DNA of 51,916 nt from Paludibacteraceae bacterium (GTDB taxonomy: Bacteria > Bacteroidota > Bacteroidia > Bacteroidales > Paludibacteraceae). A program made the position numbers and the translations under genes. The DNA lies in contig JAKSNQ010000004.1 of the NCBI GenBank assembly GCA_024399615.1, positions 1 to 51,916 on the forward strand, written 5' to 3'. Numbering within the stretch: the stretch's first letter is position 1; the number at the start of each line of letters is the position of its first letter. The notes under the pieces were generated by a model. That model was not told where the DNA came from, made no database searches, and was given only the letters and a program-made list of their open reading frames with translations. This document shows positions 1-9,351 of the stretch, piece by piece.

Positions 1-1
1 T

Positions 2-151
2 CTAATGCATCTACAAATTCACAAACTCCAATCAGCCGGATTCTACACCGCGCCTACACCACGCCTTAACTCGGCCATTTCATTCCCAAAGAAACAGCTT
101 TTTTCTGAAGCCACCAAATATTTGTACGAAAAAAACATATTTTCTTTGTAA
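2..151 (+). CDS. Open frame reaching the left edge (possible C-terminus of an upstream gene)
   Basis: A frame with no stop runs from the window edge to a TAA at 149-151. It contains an ATG at 5 that would give 48 residues, ending in KYLYEKNIFSL. I do not recognise the product. It could be the tail of a gene that lies mostly outside the window, or chance. The -33 box of the sbcD promoter overlaps its last codons, which would be compact but possible. Only the upstream sequence can decide. Confidence 0.25.
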   Translation, partial: LMHLQIHKLQSAGFYTAPTPRLNSAISFPKKQLFSEATKYLYEKNIFSL

Positions 152-175
152 TTTCAAAAAAAAATCGTACTTTTG
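145..175 (+). promoter_or_regulatory. Bacteroidota-type promoter for sbcDC
   Basis: A -33 TTTG at 145-148 and a -7 box TACTTTTG at 168-175 are separated by 19 bases, matching the TTTG-N19-21-TAnnTTTG pattern of Bacteroidota housekeeping promoters. The sbcD ATG follows 17 bases after the -7 box, so the leader is very short. Confidence 0.75.
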
Positions 176-192
176 CAAAAAAATTACGACAC

Positions 193-1491
193 ATGAAAAT
201 CATAGCAACAAGCGATTGGCATCTGGGCAATCTGTTTCACGGGAATGACCGATTGGCCGAACACAAGCACTTCCTGCAATGGCTGCTGGAGACCCTGCAG
301 GCAGAGCAACCTGACGGACTGCTGATAGCAGGCGACGTGTTCGACAACGGTAATCCGTCGGCTTCCGCCCAATCAGCCTACTACGAATTTTTGGCAGACG
401 CCACACAGAAATGCCCCCAGATGCAGATAGTGATAACCGCCGGTAACCACGATTCGGCCAACCGACTGGAAGCTCCACGTGCCCTACTCTCTCGGCACAA
501 AGTGGAGATACGCGGCATGGTACATCGCAGTTGGAAACAGGCCGAAGAAAGCGAACTAGATGCGAAAGGGACACAGGCCGGAGAAGGCAGCAGATGGGTC
601 AACGACTATGACGACCTGATCATCCCCATGACAGGCGCCGACGGACAAACCATCAGCATCCTGGCCGTACCATACCTGCGTAGCGACGTGGTACAAAACA
701 GCAACTACTCGGCAGGCGTGACCGAGTTCATGAAAGAACTGACCCATCGCGCCCATGAGTTGTACCCCGGCCGGTTCACCCTCATGATGGCACACATGTA
801 TGCCAAGGGCGCAGACATCGCCACCCGAGATGCCAGCGAGAAAATCGTGATAGGCGGCCAAGAGGAAGTGAACATGGAGGGATGGACCGAACACCCTGAC
901 TACCTCACCTGCGGACATATACACAAGCGCCAACACCTATGGGGCACAGACTGGGCCCGATACACAGGCAGCGTACTGCCAATGTCCTTTGCCGAAATCG
1001 ACTACCAGCACGGGGTGGATATGCTGACCATAAGTGACAACAAGCAGATGGAAATAGCGCACCTGGCCTACACGCCCCAACATAAGTTGCGCATCCTGCC
1101 CCAATCGGAAGAAGGCCTGTCGCCCAAGAAAATGCAACGACTCATTCAAAGTGAACTGCCCGACCGCATCGATGGCAAGCTGGACGACACATATGAATAC
1201 ATCGTGCTGAAAGTGAAGCAAGACAAAATAAGCAACGACGACATACAAGAACTGGAGACAATCATAGCCACCAAAAACGTGGTACTATGCAAGATACAGA
1301 AAGTGATTGCGACAATGGACCTCACCACCATCAGCGGAGGGAAAGAGATACACAGCCTTGAGGATATCCTGAATCGCGACCCCATGGAGACCCTGCAGGA
1401 AGCCTTCGTCGTAAAACATAACACTCCCATGAGCGAACATCAACAGCAGATGCTGAGGGAGATAGTGTCCGCGAGTACGAGCAATGATTAA
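193..1491 (+). CDS. sbcD: SbcD, nuclease subunit of the SbcCD (Mre11-Rad50 type) complex
   Basis: Mre11-family metallophosphoesterase that, with SbcC, trims DNA ends and cleaves hairpins during double-strand-break processing in the cytoplasm. Visible metal-binding motifs in order are DWH (D8, H10), GDVFDNG (D48), GNHD (N85, H86), the AHM histidine (H201) and GHIH (H242, H244), the full set expected for an active two-metal nuclease. The 432 residues fit the family; the region after about residue 275 is the capping and SbcC-binding part. The ATG at 193 lies just after a good promoter. sbcC starts 12 bases after the stop, so the two are co-transcribed. Identification is firm. Confidence 0.95.
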   Translation: MKIIATSDWHLGNLFHGNDRLAEHKHFLQWLLETLQAEQPDGLLIAGDVFDNGNPSASAQSAYYEFLADATQKCPQMQIVITAGNHDSANRLEAPRALLSRHKVEIRGMVHRSWKQAEESELDAKGTQAGEGSRWVNDYDDLIIPMTGADGQTISILAVPYLRSDVVQNSNYSAGVTEFMKELTHRAHELYPGRFTLMMAHMYAKGADIATRDASEKIVIGGQEEVNMEGWTEHPDYLTCGHIHKRQHLWGTDWARYTGSVLPMSFAEIDYQHGVDMLTISDNKQMEIAHLAYTPQHKLRILPQSEEGLSPKKMQRLIQSELPDRIDGKLDDTYEYIVLKVKQDKISNDDIQELETIIATKNVVLCKIQKVIATMDLTTISGGKEIHSLEDILNRDPMETLQEAFVVKHNTPMSEHQQQMLREIVSASTSND

Positions 1492-1503
1492 ACATGACAA
1501 CAA

Positions 1504-4485
1504 ATGAGACTAATAAAACTGGAAATACTGAATTTGGCATCGCTGGATCGACAAGGCGGTGAGACCATCTGCTTTGAAGAAGGCGCGCTGGGCAACAGCC
1601 ACATCTTCAGCATAGTAGGTCCAACAGGCAGCGGCAAATCCACCATCCTGGATGCCATCTGTTTGGCACTATATGGCCGTGCTCCACGCTATGTGCTCAA
1701 AAAACGCGGTCACAACAGCATCAAAATCTTCGGCACCCCCGAAGGCGATGAGAAAAACAGGCTGGGACCAACCGATGCACGCAATATCCTGACCCACGGC
1801 AAGAAACAGGGGTACAGCAAACTGACCTTTCTGGCCAATAGTGGCGAGATATACCGCGCCGAATGGCACGTGAGCAAAAAACAAAAAAACTATGACAACG
1901 CCACTACCCTGCTCTACAAACTGACAGGTGATGCGGCCCACCGAACCGAGGAAATGGCCGAGTGGGACAAACTGCCGGAGATAATAGGTCTGGACTACGA
2001 GCAGTTCCTCAGGACGGTTCTCATCGCCCAAGGCTCGTTCGCCAATTTCCTGACAGCAGCAGAGGATGAACGGTACGCCCTCCTGGAGAAACTGACAGGT
2101 TGTGAGGACCTGTACAGCCGTATCGCCATGCAGATAAAGCAGCAACGCGACGAGGCCGTGGCTCAATACAACAGAGTAGTCGCCAACTGTTCCGCACAAG
2201 AACAAGACATCATCGCCGAGGATCAACTCCAGACGCTGAAAGAGCGTATCGCCGAACTGATGGCGCAAGAGAAGCAAGCCAAAGAGGAACTGAGTCGCGT
2301 GACGGAGGCATTGGCATGGTATGCCACAAGTGACAAATATCGCAGCAATATAGCCCTCTACGAGCGCACATACGAGCATGCAAAACAGCAATCAGAAGCC
2401 CTTCGCAGTACATCGGAGCGGTTGGCCCTACATGACTCGACGATAGATGCCGTAGGGCTGTATAAGGAGATAGTGGCCGCGGCGACAGACATCGCTCAAC
2501 ACGAGAAAACGCTGCAAACACTATGCCTCAATATAGAAAAGAAAGCGCAGGCGATAAAGACCGAGACCGAAGTGGGCCTGAAAGCCCTACAGCAGGCCGC
2601 AGAGCAAGCCGGCAATACGCTGGAGCAACAGCGTCCACACATCAATCGCGCCCGACAGATCAAAGTGGAAACCGAGTCGTACAGGAGTTCGTACAACGAA
2701 AGAAGGGAAGTGCTGATACAGGCGACCGAGGCCCAACAAAAAGCCGACAAGGAATTGCTCAATAACCGGAAAGCCATAGAAACAGCACAAACCGACCTGC
2801 AAAATTTCAGCCAAGCAAAAGCAAAACAGGCCCAGGCCCTCGTTGCCCAGCAGGAGCAATGGCGCGAGCAGATGGAGAAGATAGAGAACGACCTCAACAG
2901 CGAGAAAATCAAGATACAAGGCGTAGATATAGATCGCCTGAATGGTGACGTGGAAGCGATGGTGCGCACCTATACGCTAATGACCAGCGACAACTGGGAA
3001 AGCCACCGTTCGCAGCTGGAAGAAGGTACACCCTGTCCGCTATGTGGCGCTACACACCACCCATATACCCAAACCGGCGTGGCCGAACAGGTCGAGAGTG
3101 AACTGTGGCGCAGACTGCAGGAAAAAAAGCAAGAGCAACAGACCTACAACGACACCCAGAAAAACATCGACAACCTGCAAAAAAAGAAAGAACAGATAAC
3201 CAGCACCATCCGCCAACAAGAGGAGCAGGCACAACAGAAACTGGGAGAGATGGAGAAGCGTGAGAACGAAGCACATGCCAAGCTGGAAGCCGAGAAAGCC
3301 AAGACAGCCAACCTTCAGGCACAACAGGTCGAGAAAACGGCAGCAGTTCAGTCGGCCAACGAGGCCCTGCGACAAGTCACTTCGCTCATCGAATCCAAGT
3401 TAGAGGACCTGCGTCAGGAGATTGGAGATCAGCAGCCCGATGCATATGAGAGACAGTTGACAGAGGCCAAGGAAACCGCAGAGAAAGCCGTGACCGAGAA
3501 GACAAATGCCATCGCACAAATGCATGCCGAACTGACAGGCCTGCAAGGTCAACAGACCGCTACCCAAGGCAGTCTGCAGAAAGCCATGTCAACCCATCAG
3601 ACCAAGGCAGAAGAGCTGGACAGATGGATAGAAACACATAATGACACAAAACGTCACACCGAGCCTATAACAAAAGACACCATAGTACAACTACACTCAG
3701 CCAAGGACGATTGGGAAGGCATACGTTCCGAGCAAAAACGCGTGGCAGAAGCATACACTTCGGCGGAGACTACGCTCACCCATGAACGCACAGAATTTGC
3801 AGCCCACATGACGCATCAACCCGAAGCCGACCAGGAGCAATTGCAGACACGCAAAAACGAGCTGGAAAACCAGTCGAACACCGAGCTGGTCGAGTCACAA
3901 GCACGACTGCTTCGGCACGAGACCGCGCAAGCACAGATGGGAGCAATGTTCGTACAGCGACAAGAAGCCGAGCAGCTGAAACAGGAATGGGAACAGATAA
4001 CCGATGCGATAGGTGGCGACGGCAAGACGCTGCGCAAGATAGCCCAATGCTACACGCTGCGCTTCCTGATAGAGCACGCCAATGTAGAGATACGAAAGTT
4101 CAACAGTCGCTACGAATTGATGCACGTAAAGAACTCGCTCGGCATTCGCGTCATAGACCACGACCGTGCAGACGACATCCGAGACACGACTTCGCTGTCG
4201 GGCGGCGAGACCTTTATCGTTTCGCTGGGTCTGGCGCTGGGTTTGTCGGCATTGTCCTCGCGCAACATATCGTTTGAAAACCTATTCATAGACGAAGGCT
4301 TCGGCACCCTGGATCCCGATATGCTGGCTACGGTCATCGACTCGCTGGCCACACTACAGACTTCGCAAGGGAAAAAAGTGGGCGTAATCAGCCACACCGA
4401 CACCATGAGCGAACGAATCGGAACACAAATACGCATCATCAAAAACGGCAACTCAGGAAGCAGTCACGTGGAGATATATCCATGA
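1504..4485 (+). CDS. sbcC: SbcC, Rad50-type ATPase with zinc hook
   Basis: SMC-like ATPase partner of SbcD. The N-terminal Walker A GPTGSGKST lies at residues 39-47. Two long Gln/Glu/Lys-rich coiled-coil arms (about 190-500 and 530-820) flank a CPLC zinc hook at 511-514, which dimerises the complex. The C-terminal lobe carries the ABC signature LSGGETF near residue 898 and a Walker B with LFIDEGFGTLD (D930). Length 993 is normal. The ATG at 1504 is chosen because the nearby ATG at 1494 is out of frame. No promoter is visible between sbcD and sbcC, so they form an operon. The gene is followed by a 247-base spacer with the ppdK promoter. Confidence 0.95.
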   Translation: MRLIKLEILNLASLDRQGGETICFEEGALGNSHIFSIVGPTGSGKSTILDAICLALYGRAPRYVLKKRGHNSIKIFGTPEGDEKNRLGPTDARNILTHGKKQGYSKLTFLANSGEIYRAEWHVSKKQKNYDNATTLLYKLTGDAAHRTEEMAEWDKLPEIIGLDYEQFLRTVLIAQGSFANFLTAAEDERYALLEKLTGCEDLYSRIAMQIKQQRDEAVAQYNRVVANCSAQEQDIIAEDQLQTLKERIAELMAQEKQAKEELSRVTEALAWYATSDKYRSNIALYERTYEHAKQQSEALRSTSERLALHDSTIDAVGLYKEIVAAATDIAQHEKTLQTLCLNIEKKAQAIKTETEVGLKALQQAAEQAGNTLEQQRPHINRARQIKVETESYRSSYNERREVLIQATEAQQKADKELLNNRKAIETAQTDLQNFSQAKAKQAQALVAQQEQWREQMEKIENDLNSEKIKIQGVDIDRLNGDVEAMVRTYTLMTSDNWESHRSQLEEGTPCPLCGATHHPYTQTGVAEQVESELWRRLQEKKQEQQTYNDTQKNIDNLQKKKEQITSTIRQQEEQAQQKLGEMEKRENEAHAKLEAEKAKTANLQAQQVEKTAAVQSANEALRQVTSLIESKLEDLRQEIGDQQPDAYERQLTEAKETAEKAVTEKTNAIAQMHAELTGLQGQQTATQGSLQKAMSTHQTKAEELDRWIETHNDTKRHTEPITKDTIVQLHSAKDDWEGIRSEQKRVAEAYTSAETTLTHERTEFAAHMTHQPEADQEQLQTRKNELENQSNTELVESQARLLRHETAQAQMGAMFVQRQEAEQLKQEWEQITDAIGGDGKTLRKIAQCYTLRFLIEHANVEIRKFNSRYELMHVKNSLGIRVIDHDRADDIRDTTSLSGGETFIVSLGLALGLSALSSRNISFENLFIDEGFGTLDPDMLATVIDSLATLQTSQGKKVGVISHTDTMSERIGTQIRIIKNGNSGSSHVEIYP

Positions 4486-4566
4486 GCAAAAGTGGGGCAT
4501 AAACCGTTCAATCCTGCGCGCATACATTGAATTTTGTGCATAATGCGCGCGAAAAATCAAAAAATG

Positions 4567-4598
4567 TTTGCGTATATGAAAAAAAATTAGTACCTTTG
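4567..4598 (+). promoter_or_regulatory. Bacteroidota-type promoter for ppdK
   Basis: A -33 TTTG at 4567-4570 and a -7 box TACCTTTG at 4591-4598 are spaced by 20 bases. The predicted start near 4605 leaves an untranslated leader of about 130 bases before the ppdK ATG at 4733. Confidence 0.75.
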
Positions 4599-4604
4599 CA
4601 GACT

Positions 4605-4732
4605 TTTGCGGGGGATAGTGTCCGAAGGTGTGCATTTTGACAATGCGTCCGCACCAGTAATCGGGCCTACCCTACATGACAAAAAGCAAGTAAAACGTTT
4701 GTAAAAAAAATACTAATTAAAAACTAATTAAC
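4605..4732 (+). promoter_or_regulatory. Structured 5' leader of ppdK
   Basis: The leader is long for this genome. A hairpin pairs 4627-4631 with 4651-4655 and 4632-4635 with 4643-4646, with a four-base bulge on the 3' side and a seven-base loop. After it the leader turns A/T-rich just before the start codon. I know of no matching riboswitch class. It may stabilise the mRNA or act as a control element. Confidence 0.35.
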
Positions 4733-7456
4733 ATGGACAACAAGAAAAGAGTTTACACCTTTGGTGCCGGCGCTGCAGAAGGCGATGCCTCAATGCGCGA
4801 ACTCCTGGGTGGCAAAGGCGCTAACTGCGCCGAGATGAACTTGGTAGGCGTACCTGTACCTCCAGGCTTCACCATTACAACTGATGTCTGCAACGAGTAC
4901 TACGAAGTAGGCCAGGAGGCAATCGTAGCCAAACTGCAAGACGAAGTAAATGCAGCGGTAGCTCATGTGGAGAAACTGATGGATTGCCAATTTGGTAACC
5001 CAGCCAACCCATTGCTCGTATCTGTACGTTCAGGTGCTCGCGCATCTATGCCAGGTATGATGGACACCATCCTCAACCTCGGTTTGAACGACGTAGTAGC
5101 AGAAGGTATGGTAAAGAAGACCAACAACCCTCACTTCGTATATGACTCATATCGTCGTTTCGTACAGATGTACGGTGACGTCGTACTGGGTATGAAGCCA
5201 GTCAACAAGACCGACATCGACCCATTTGAGGCCATCATTGACGAGGTAAAGGAGATCCGTGGCATCAAGCTGGATAAGGACCTGAACGTAGATGAGCTGA
5301 AGTTGCTCGTAGCACGCTTCAAGACCGCTATCAAGGAGCAGACCGGTCACGACTTCCCAACCGACCCAATGGAGCAATTGTGGGGCGCCATCTGCGCAGT
5401 ATTCCGCAGCTGGATGAACGAGCGCGCTATCCTCTATCGTAAGATGGAAGGTATTCCTGACGAATGGGGTACGGCCGTATCTGTAATGGCAATGGTATTC
5501 GGTAACATGGGCGAGACCTCAGCTACCGGTGTATGCTTCAGCCGTGACGCAGGTAATGGCGAGAACCTGTTCAACGGTGAGTACCTGATCAACGCACAAG
5601 GTGAGGACGTAGTGGCAGGTATCCGTACCCCACAACAGATCACCAAGATCGGTTCACAACGCTGGGCAGAGCGCGCAGGCATCTCAGAAGAGGAGCGCGT
5701 AAGCAAGTATCCATCCATGGAAGAGGCAATGCCGGAACTTTACAAGCAACTGAACGAGATTCAGCAGAAACTTGAGGATCACTACCGCGATATGCAGGAT
5801 ATGGAGTTCACCGTACAAGAAGGTAAACTCTGGTTCCTCCAGACCCGTAACGGTAAGCGTACCGGTACCGCCATGGTAAAGATTGCGATGGACCTCTGCC
5901 GCGAAGGTGTAATCACCGAGAAAGAAGCTATTCTTCGCTGCGAGCCACAGAAGTTGGACGAACTGCTCCACCCTGTATTTGACAAGGACGCACTCAAGAA
6001 GGCTAAGGTAATCACCCAGGGTCTCCCTGCTTCTCCAGGTGCAGCATGCGGTCAGATCGTATTCCACGCAGACGACGCTCAGGAATGGAAAGCAAACGGC
6101 CACAAGGTCGTAATGGTACGTATCGAGACCAGCCCAGAGGACTTGGCAGGTATGGCTTCAGCAGAAGGTATCCTTACCGCTCGTGGTGGTATGACCTCAC
6201 ACGCAGCCGTTGTGGCTCGTGGTATGGGTAAGTGCTGCGTATCAGGTGCAGGTGCCATCAACGTAAACTACAAGGAGAAGACCGTAGAGATCGAAGGCGT
6301 TGTATATCACGAAGGTGACTACATCTCACTCAACGGTACCACCGGTCAGGTTTACGCAGGCGAGATCCCAACCAAGGCTGCAGAACTCTCAGGCGACTTC
6401 AAGGCCCTCATGGATCTGTGCGACAAGTACACCAAGATGCAGGTTCGTACCAACGCAGATACTCCACACGATGCACAAGTAGCCCGCGCCTTTGGCGCCA
6501 AGGGTATCGGTTTGACCCGTACCGAGCACATGTTCTTCGAAGACAAGAAGATCGTAGCAATGCGTGAGATGATCCTCGCTAAGGACGCAGAGGGTCGCGA
6601 GAAAGCATTGGCTAAGTTGCTCCCATATCAGAAGGCAGACTTCAAGGGCATCCTCGAGGCTATGGATGGTTGCCCAGTCAACATCCGTCTGCTTGACCCA
6701 CCATTGCACGAGTTCGTACCACATGATCTCGCCGGCCAGCAGATTATGGCAAAAGAGATGGGCGTATCAGTAGAGGAAATTCAGAAGCGCGTAAACTCAC
6801 TCGCCGAGAATAACCCAATGCTCGGTCACCGTGGTTGCCGTCTGGGTATCACTTTCCCAGAGATTACCGCAATGCAGACCCGCGCTATCCTTTCTGCAGC
6901 ATGTGAGCTGAAGAAGGAAGGCAAGACTCCTATGCCAGAGATCATGGTACCTCTGATCGGTATCATGTACGAGCTCAAGCAGCAGAAGGATATCATCCAA
7001 CGCGTTGCAAAAGAGGTATTTGCAGAGTACGGCGTAGAGGTAGAGTTCGAGATCGGTACCATGATCGAGATTCCACGTGCTGCCCTGACCGCAGATCGTA
7101 TCGCAACCGAGGCAGAGTACTTCTCATTCGGTACCAACGACTTGACTCAGATGACCTTCGGCTACAGCCGTGACGATATCGCTTCATTCCTCCCTGCATA
7201 TTTGGAGAAGAAGATTCTGAAGGTTGACCCATTCCAGGTTCTTGACCAGAACGGTGTAGGCCAGCTCATCCAGATGGCGGTTGAGAAGGGTCGCTCAGTA
7301 CGCCCGGGTATGCGCACCGGTATCTGCGGTGAGCACGGTGGCGAACCAAGCTCAGTTAAGTTCTGCGCTAAGGTAGGCATGAACTACGCTTCATGCTCTC
7401 CATTCCGTGTGCCAATCGCACGCCTCGCAGCAGCTCAAGCAGCCGTAGAAGAGTAA
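4733..7456 (+). CDS. ppdK: Pyruvate, phosphate dikinase
   Basis: Interconverts pyruvate + ATP + Pi and phosphoenolpyruvate + AMP + PPi in the cytoplasm, serving gluconeogenesis or PPi-dependent glycolysis. The N-terminal part is the ATP-grasp nucleotide-binding domain. The phosphohistidine motif GGMTSHAAVVARG carries H490. The C-terminal TIM barrel has the GICGEHGGE catalytic cysteine at C865. The 375-residue His-Cys distance agrees closely with the classic clostridial enzyme (His455, Cys831). At 907 residues it is slightly longer than that protein. Codon choice is uniform and differs from sbcC (many GTA, GGT, CGT codons), suggesting high expression. It is monocistronic, with its own promoter and a strong terminator. 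Confidence 0.97.
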   Translation: MDNKKRVYTFGAGAAEGDASMRELLGGKGANCAEMNLVGVPVPPGFTITTDVCNEYYEVGQEAIVAKLQDEVNAAVAHVEKLMDCQFGNPANPLLVSVRSGARASMPGMMDTILNLGLNDVVAEGMVKKTNNPHFVYDSYRRFVQMYGDVVLGMKPVNKTDIDPFEAIIDEVKEIRGIKLDKDLNVDELKLLVARFKTAIKEQTGHDFPTDPMEQLWGAICAVFRSWMNERAILYRKMEGIPDEWGTAVSVMAMVFGNMGETSATGVCFSRDAGNGENLFNGEYLINAQGEDVVAGIRTPQQITKIGSQRWAERAGISEEERVSKYPSMEEAMPELYKQLNEIQQKLEDHYRDMQDMEFTVQEGKLWFLQTRNGKRTGTAMVKIAMDLCREGVITEKEAILRCEPQKLDELLHPVFDKDALKKAKVITQGLPASPGAACGQIVFHADDAQEWKANGHKVVMVRIETSPEDLAGMASAEGILTARGGMTSHAAVVARGMGKCCVSGAGAINVNYKEKTVEIEGVVYHEGDYISLNGTTGQVYAGEIPTKAAELSGDFKALMDLCDKYTKMQVRTNADTPHDAQVARAFGAKGIGLTRTEHMFFEDKKIVAMREMILAKDAEGREKALAKLLPYQKADFKGILEAMDGCPVNIRLLDPPLHEFVPHDLAGQQIMAKEMGVSVEEIQKRVNSLAENNPMLGHRGCRLGITFPEITAMQTRAILSAACELKKEGKTPMPEIMVPLIGIMYELKQQKDIIQRVAKEVFAEYGVEVEFEIGTMIEIPRAALTADRIATEAEYFSFGTNDLTQMTFGYSRDDIASFLPAYLEKKILKVDPFQVLDQNGVGQLIQMAVEKGRSVRPGMRTGICGEHGGEPSSVKFCAKVGMNYASCSPFRVPIARLAAAQAAVEE

Positions 7457-7480
7457 TTCACTCTACATCTATGGATAACA

Positions 7481-7513
7481 ATAACGCCTCGCTCGGAATG
7501 AGCGGGGCGTTAT
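7481..7513 (+). terminator. Rho-independent terminator of ppdK
   Basis: A 14-base-pair stem (7481-7494 with 7500-7513, one G-T pair) with a GGAAT loop is followed by a T-rich run. It lies 24 bases after the ppdK stop. Confidence 0.85.
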
Positions 7514-7617
7514 TTTATAGTTGCTATTAAACTCTAAAGGGTCACGAAAACGAACGTCCAAAGGGAACCTACGAAGGCAAATACCCGAAGACCTATGCCT
7601 ATGGCATAAAGGACGAA

Positions 7618-8574
7618 TTAAAACTCCCAAGCCACGTTATCCACCCAGAGAATATTGCCGGGATGTCCCATATAAACAGGGCAACATCCTGCCGCAATAT
7701 TTACGATGGCATGAGTAGGTTTCGTCCCCGGTTCTGCCGCACCAATCTCCTCGATAGGAACCAGTTTTCCCTTGGAATTGATGGCACGAAGTCGCTCGGT
7801 CTCCAAAGGATGAATGCGAAGACCATCTTCTCCATAGACAAACGGCATTCTATGCTGGTTTTGCCACTGGGTGACAGTATGATCAAAATAGTCCTGGACA
7901 GTACCCACCCTAAGAGCAAGGATACGTCCATCAGGAGTTTCCCAACGCTTCTGGAGGAGCACAAAGGCTTCTGCACGATCATGTACGCCTTTGATAATCT
8001 CGGCAGACTTGCCAGCCAACTGCTTCACAATAGTGCTATCCGGCGAGACCTTACACTTGTAGTCCATCAGAAGCGCCTTAGGCAGTCGGGTGAACGGCAT
8101 GCCATACTCGACGTTACCACAAGGATCACCCGCGTCGGAGATAGGTTCCAGACTGCGCCCTGTATAAAGCGTACCGGTAACCAGCACCTTGATATTCACT
8201 ACGCCAAGCGCCTTCAGATTATCATTAATCACCTCCAAACGAGCGCAATAGCCATTACCACGGCGTTCGGGGAAGGCAGAAACAGAAACCTTTTCCACGC
8301 CAGATACTTTCGCATAGGCGTTGCTGCATGACCATGGATTACCATTTTTGCCATACTCAAACAGGGCATTACCGCGTATCGTATCGCGTGGCCCAATCAT
8401 GCACATCTCCTTGGTATTACCACCAATGATTTTACTCTCTTTGATATAACGAACCGTCCAAGTGTCAAAATTACCGAACTTGAATGGTTCCACCTTTTGG
8501 GCACTCACCATCATGCTGAAAAGCAACATCAATGGCAACAATGCCACATGCATAAATTTATCAATTTTCTTCAT
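7618..8574 (-). CDS. Alternative call: separate secreted PCMD-domain protein from an internal start
   Basis: If the ATG whose first base is at 8574 is used, a 318-residue exported protein results. It has a normal signal peptide (KK, hydrophobic core, SAQ) followed by the PCMD region. PCMD proteins in Bacteroidota are usually secreted or lipid-anchored, which favours this reading. No in-frame stop separates it from the upstream dehydrogenase, so the first 20 or so residues would double as the dehydrogenase C-terminal helix. The exact role of PCMD proteins is not known to me. Confidence 0.6.
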   Translation of the reverse strand: MKKIDKFMHVALLPLMLLFSMMVSAQKVEPFKFGNFDTWTVRYIKESKIIGGNTKEMCMIGPRDTIRGNALFEYGKNGNPWSCSNAYAKVSGVEKVSVSAFPERRGNGYCARLEVINDNLKALGVVNIKVLVTGTLYTGRSLEPISDAGDPCGNVEYGMPFTRLPKALLMDYKCKVSPDSTIVKQLAGKSAEIIKGVHDRAEAFVLLQKRWETPDGRILALRVGTVQDYFDHTVTQWQNQHRMPFVYGEDGLRIHPLETERLRAINSKGKLVPIEEIGAAEPGTKPTHAIVNIAAGCCPVYMGHPGNILWVDNVAWEF

Positions 8575-9321
8575 AGTGAATCGAATAATCCAATCAGGAC
8601 AATGCTCAACGAAAGGCAGATAAAGGTAGTTGAGCAATCCCGGCATACAACGTTTGCGTCCATGGAAGAGCGCATACAACGCCTTCTTTACCAAACGCTC
8701 GGGCGTAATCGATACGCGCAGAGCGACGGCCAAGCGACGCAATGGCATCGATAGTCCATACAACCCCGTGTCAACTGCTCCGGGTGTAACCGAAAGCACA
8801 TTGACTCCCAGAGGATGCAGTTCATGCCACATCGAACGGGAAAAATTGTTGATGTACGCCTTGGTAGCATTGTAGCATTGGATACCCGGCATTTTCATCC
8901 AGCAACTGGAGGAAGACATATTCAGAATATATCCATGTCCACGCGAAGCCATCTCTTCGCCGAACAAACGGGTCATGCGCGTCGTGTTGAGGACATGCAG
9001 ATTCAGCATCAATTCAATACGAGGAAGAGGTGTCCGGATCAGGTAGTTAAAGAAAAAGACGCCGGCATTGTTGATCAAAATTTCAACGGGCAAGTTGTGC
9101 TCGCGGGTGTAGTCCAACAATTCCTGTGCAGCAGTAGGCGACGTGAGATCCTTGTAAATAGTATAGCAATGTACGCTATATTTCGCCTCGATGGCCACAC
9201 GCAAATCCTCCAATTCCTTCTCCTGGTTGGAGACGGCAATGATGTCGTGCCCCATCTCGGCCAACTGATGGGCATAGATAAGACCTATACCGCTACTGGC
9301 TCCTGTTACGAGTGCTATCAT
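7618..9321 (-). CDS. In-frame fusion: short-chain dehydrogenase followed by a secreted PCMD-domain protein
   Basis: One uninterrupted frame of 567 residues. Residues 1-249 are a classical short-chain dehydrogenase: TGASSGIG at 6-13, NNAG at 84-87, serines at 136-139 and YxxxK (Y150, K154). They end where related SDRs end, in a basic helix. At residue 250 a new methionine begins MKKIDKF, a hydrophobic stretch and an SAQ cleavage site, a typical signal peptide. Residues about 277-567 match the putative carbohydrate metabolism domain (PCMD): an AYAKV segment, a GNGYCARLE segment and a final ILWVDNV segment. A cytosolic enzyme joined to an exported domain makes little sense as one chain, so translation probably also starts internally at 8574. 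The frame's first codon, TTG at 9333, is less likely than the ATG at 9321. It lies 30 bases after the oxidoreductase and is probably co-transcribed. Confidence 0.8.
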   Translation of the reverse strand: MIALVTGASSGIGLIYAHQLAEMGHDIIAVSNQEKELEDLRVAIEAKYSVHCYTIYKDLTSPTAAQELLDYTREHNLPVEILINNAGVFFFNYLIRTPLPRIELMLNLHVLNTTRMTRLFGEEMASRGHGYILNMSSSSCWMKMPGIQCYNATKAYINNFSRSMWHELHPLGVNVLSVTPGAVDTGLYGLSMPLRRLAVALRVSITPERLVKKALYALFHGRKRCMPGLLNYLYLPFVEHCPDWIIRFTMKKIDKFMHVALLPLMLLFSMMVSAQKVEPFKFGNFDTWTVRYIKESKIIGGNTKEMCMIGPRDTIRGNALFEYGKNGNPWSCSNAYAKVSGVEKVSVSAFPERRGNGYCARLEVINDNLKALGVVNIKVLVTGTLYTGRSLEPISDAGDPCGNVEYGMPFTRLPKALLMDYKCKVSPDSTIVKQLAGKSAEIIKGVHDRAEAFVLLQKRWETPDGRILALRVGTVQDYFDHTVTQWQNQHRMPFVYGEDGLRIHPLETERLRAINSKGKLVPIEEIGAAEPGTKPTHAIVNIAAGCCPVYMGHPGNILWVDNVAWEF

Positions 9322-9351
9322 ATTGATTGACAAGTACTTTTTAAGACTATT

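Noticed and set aside
1669..2391. Long open frame on the minus strand inside sbcC
   Set aside because: Lies wholly within a well-supported gene, is rich in Leu/Val/Phe as expected for the antisense of coiled-coil codons, and shows no family motif.
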